From Acidobacteriaceae bacterium (GTDB lineage: Bacteria > Acidobacteriota > Terriglobia > Terriglobales > Acidobacteriaceae), in assembly GCA_030040395.1 (NCBI GenBank), contig JASHTU010000067.1, positions 1 through 8,372 of the forward strand: a stretch of DNA of 8,372 nucleotides. Reading direction: 5' to 3'. Position numbers and translations under genes: made by a program. Under the pieces are notes generated by a model. It saw nothing but the letters and a program-made list of their open reading frames with translations. It ran no database searches and had not been told where the DNA came from. Below are positions 7,008 through 8,372 of this stretch, piece by piece (position 1 is the first letter of the stretch; every line of letters begins with the position of its first letter).

Positions 7008-7108
7008 CCGCTCACGCCCTTGAGTTGGTGATGTCCGCTCTTGCCGCTCATCGTTGCAGTCAATCGTTACGAATTTCTCCTGGCCGCAGGTTCAGGCGGC
7101 GCGCGTCC

Positions 7109-8372
7109 CTATACCTTCAGCACATCGCCCTCTCTGGCCACCATCTGGTAAAGCACCGGATTCACAAAAAAACCGAGGAACAGGCGCGACACCAATCCGG
7201 CCACAATCACGATCGCAAACGGTTTCTGCGTATCGGAACCGATGCCGGTGGATAGCGCCGCGGGCAGCAGTCCCAAGCAGGCCACCAGCGCGGTCATCAT
7301 GATCGGCCGCAGCCGCAGCAGCGATGCTTCCCGCGTGGCTGTGCGGATGTCCATCTCCTGCTCGAGTCGCAGCTTGTTGATGTAGGACACCAAAATGACC
7401 GCCGTCTCCACTGACACGCCGACCAGCGCCAAAATCCCCAGCGCCGAGGACGCGCTGAACGGCGTATGGGTCAGCTTCAGCGCCACGAACGCGCCAACCG
7501 GATCCGTCAGGACCACGCCCAATAAGATAATCACCGGAAACTTGAAGTTGTCATAGAGCGCGAACAGGATCATCGAAATGAGAAACAACGCCAGCGGCCC
7601 GATCACGATCAGCTGGGCCCTGGCAGCCAGCAGTTCGTCATATTCGCCGCCCCAGGTGAGCCGGTAGCCCGGGGGTAGCGAACGCTGCACATCGGCGATC
7701 GCTTCTTGTCCTGCCTGCACCGCGCTTTCCAGGTCGCGTCCTTCCACGCTGTATTGCACGCCGATGTAACGCGAGTTGTTTTCGCGATAAATGAATGACG
7801 CGCCACCCTGTTCGCGGATATCGGCCAGCGCGCTGAGTGGAACCTGCTGCCCCGACGGCGTCCCCACCAGCAGGTTGCCGATCTGCTGCGCGCTCTGGCG
7901 GAACTCCGGCTGCATGCGCACCACCAGGTCGAAGAGCTTCTCGCCCTGGACTACCTGGGTCGCCGCTTGTCCGCCCACCGCGGCCTGCACAATCGCTTCC
8001 ACATCGGCCACGTTGATCCCGTAGCGTGCAATTCTGGCGCGGTCCACGTTGATGATCAGGCTGGGCTGCCCCAGTTCCCGCACCACCGTAAGCTCGGTAA
8101 ATCCCGGCACCCGGCTCAGCCGCCGCTTGATCTCAAGCGCCGTATTCTGCAGAACATTCAGGTCCGGTCCGTACACTTTTACCGCCAGCGCGCTCTTCAG
8201 CCCCGTCAGCGCTTCGTCCACCGCGTCCTCGGCCGGCTGCGTGTAATTGAAGATCACGCCTGGAAACGATTGCAGCTGTTTTTCAATGTCGGCCTGCAGT
8301 TCGGCCTTGTTGTGAATCGAGCCCGACTTCCACGAAGAGTCGTTATACGGCTTCAGCCCCACATAAAACTCG
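7109..8372 (-). CDS. RND efflux transporter, CusA/CzcA type, C-terminal part
   Basis: About 420 C-terminal residues of an inner-membrane proton-driven RND pump, which normally has about 1,030-1,050 residues. The reading frame stays open to the right edge, where it reads EFYVGLKP, so the 5' part of the gene is outside the window. The fragment starts in the second periplasmic porter region (FPGVIFNYTQPAEDAVDEAL and LAVKVYGPDL are typical of heavy-metal RND proteins). It then passes WGGEYDELLAA into the last transmembrane helices (LIVIGPLALFLISMILFAL, VILLGVVLTDPVGAF, LGILALVGVSVETAVILVSYI, LRPIMMTALVACLGLLPAAL, and FVNPVLYQMVA at the end). These pumps work with a periplasmic adaptor and an outer-membrane channel to expel metal ions such as Cu, Ag, Zn, Co or Cd, or other toxic compounds. 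The metal-selecting residues cannot be fixed from this part. It is transcribed toward the dehydrogenase/GH116 cluster and probably belongs to a separate operon. Confidence 0.92.
   Translation of the reverse strand, partial: EFYVGLKPYNDSSWKSGSIHNKAELQADIEKQLQSFPGVIFNYTQPAEDAVDEALTGLKSALAVKVYGPDLNVLQNTALEIKRRLSRVPGFTELTVVRELGQPSLIINVDRARIARYGINVADVEAIVQAAVGGQAATQVVQGEKLFDLVVRMQPEFRQSAQQIGNLLVGTPSGQQVPLSALADIREQGGASFIYRENNSRYIGVQYSVEGRDLESAVQAGQEAIADVQRSLPPGYRLTWGGEYDELLAARAQLIVIGPLALFLISMILFALYDNFKFPVIILLGVVLTDPVGAFVALKLTHTPFSASSALGILALVGVSVETAVILVSYINKLRLEQEMDIRTATREASLLRLRPIMMTALVACLGLLPAALSTGIGSDTQKPFAIVIVAGLVSRLFLGFFVNPVLYQMVAREGDVLKV

Larger units (their letters stand above)
6812..7108. 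other. Convergent intergenic region with palindromic elements
   Basis: These 297 bases lie between the stop of the GTPase gene and the stop of the opposing RND gene. No convincing gene is visible. The left part has a small hairpin (GCCAG 6863-6867, loop AAGC, CTGGC 6872-6876). The middle holds the nested palindrome annotated separately. A plus-strand promoter-like match lies at 6980-7007. Nothing distinctive is seen in 7008-7108. No run of T residues follows any of the hairpins, so a classical intrinsic terminator cannot be assigned. Confidence 0.6.

Noticed and set aside
6808..7023. 71-codon plus-strand reading frame starting at an ATGA overlap with the GTPase stop
   Set aside because: The overlap mimics the rest of the operon, but the protein has no recognisable motif, is low in hydrophobic residues and runs through the palindrome. 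It is probably chance, though a conserved homologue would change this.
7025..7255. 76-codon plus-strand reading frame downstream of the promoter-like match
   Set aside because: Most of it lies antisense to the well-supported RND coding sequence, it has no clear ribosome binding site, and its composition is His/Arg-rich as expected of a shadow frame.
8360..8362. GTG as the start of the RND gene
   Set aside because: The frame stays open to the window edge and the upstream residues (EFY before VGLKP) continue the conserved RND sequence, so this is an internal valine codon of a gene cut by the window.

Overview
The window reads as GC-rich chromosomal DNA from an environmental Gram-negative heterotroph. 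A Tat-exported GH116 glycosidase, a GMC dehydrogenase with a 'gluconate 2-dehydrogenase subunit 3' partner, a membrane-anchored multihaem cytochrome c and a CusA/CzcA-type RND pump together resemble gene content of Acidobacteriota. That assignment is an inference from gene content; no rRNA or other taxonomic marker is present.

Positions 1-6811 hold a tightly packed plus-strand cluster, probably one operon that starts upstream of the window. In order: the C-terminus of a gluconate 2-dehydrogenase subunit 3-like protein (1-207); a GMC-family FAD dehydrogenase with a four-cysteine, probably Fe-S, motif (204-1856); a NapC/NrfH-like membrane-anchored cytochrome c with nine CXXCH motifs (1853-2968); a 40-base gap; a twin-arginine GH116 glycosidase (3009-5717); and a CobW/COG0523 G3E GTPase (5714-6811). 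Three of the four junctions are 4-base ATGA stop/start overlaps, which suggests translational coupling.

A working model is a periplasmic sugar-processing unit. The small subunit carries the dehydrogenase out by Tat hitchhiking, the dehydrogenase oxidises a sugar or glycoside, and the nine-haem cytochrome takes the electrons in place of the usual three-haem cytochrome subunit. GH116 cleaves beta-glycosides in the same compartment. The role of the metallochaperone-like GTPase is unknown. One idea is that it helps metallate a protein of the cluster, possibly GH116, before Tat export.

Positions 6812-7108 separate two convergent genes. They contain a nested palindrome: 13-bp perfect inverted repeats at 6893-6905 and 6989-7001 surround a 10-bp perfect hairpin at 6935-6961. 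A sigma70-like plus-strand promoter match overlaps the right arm. Positions 7109-8372 (minus strand) encode the C-terminal part of an RND efflux transporter that runs off the right edge.
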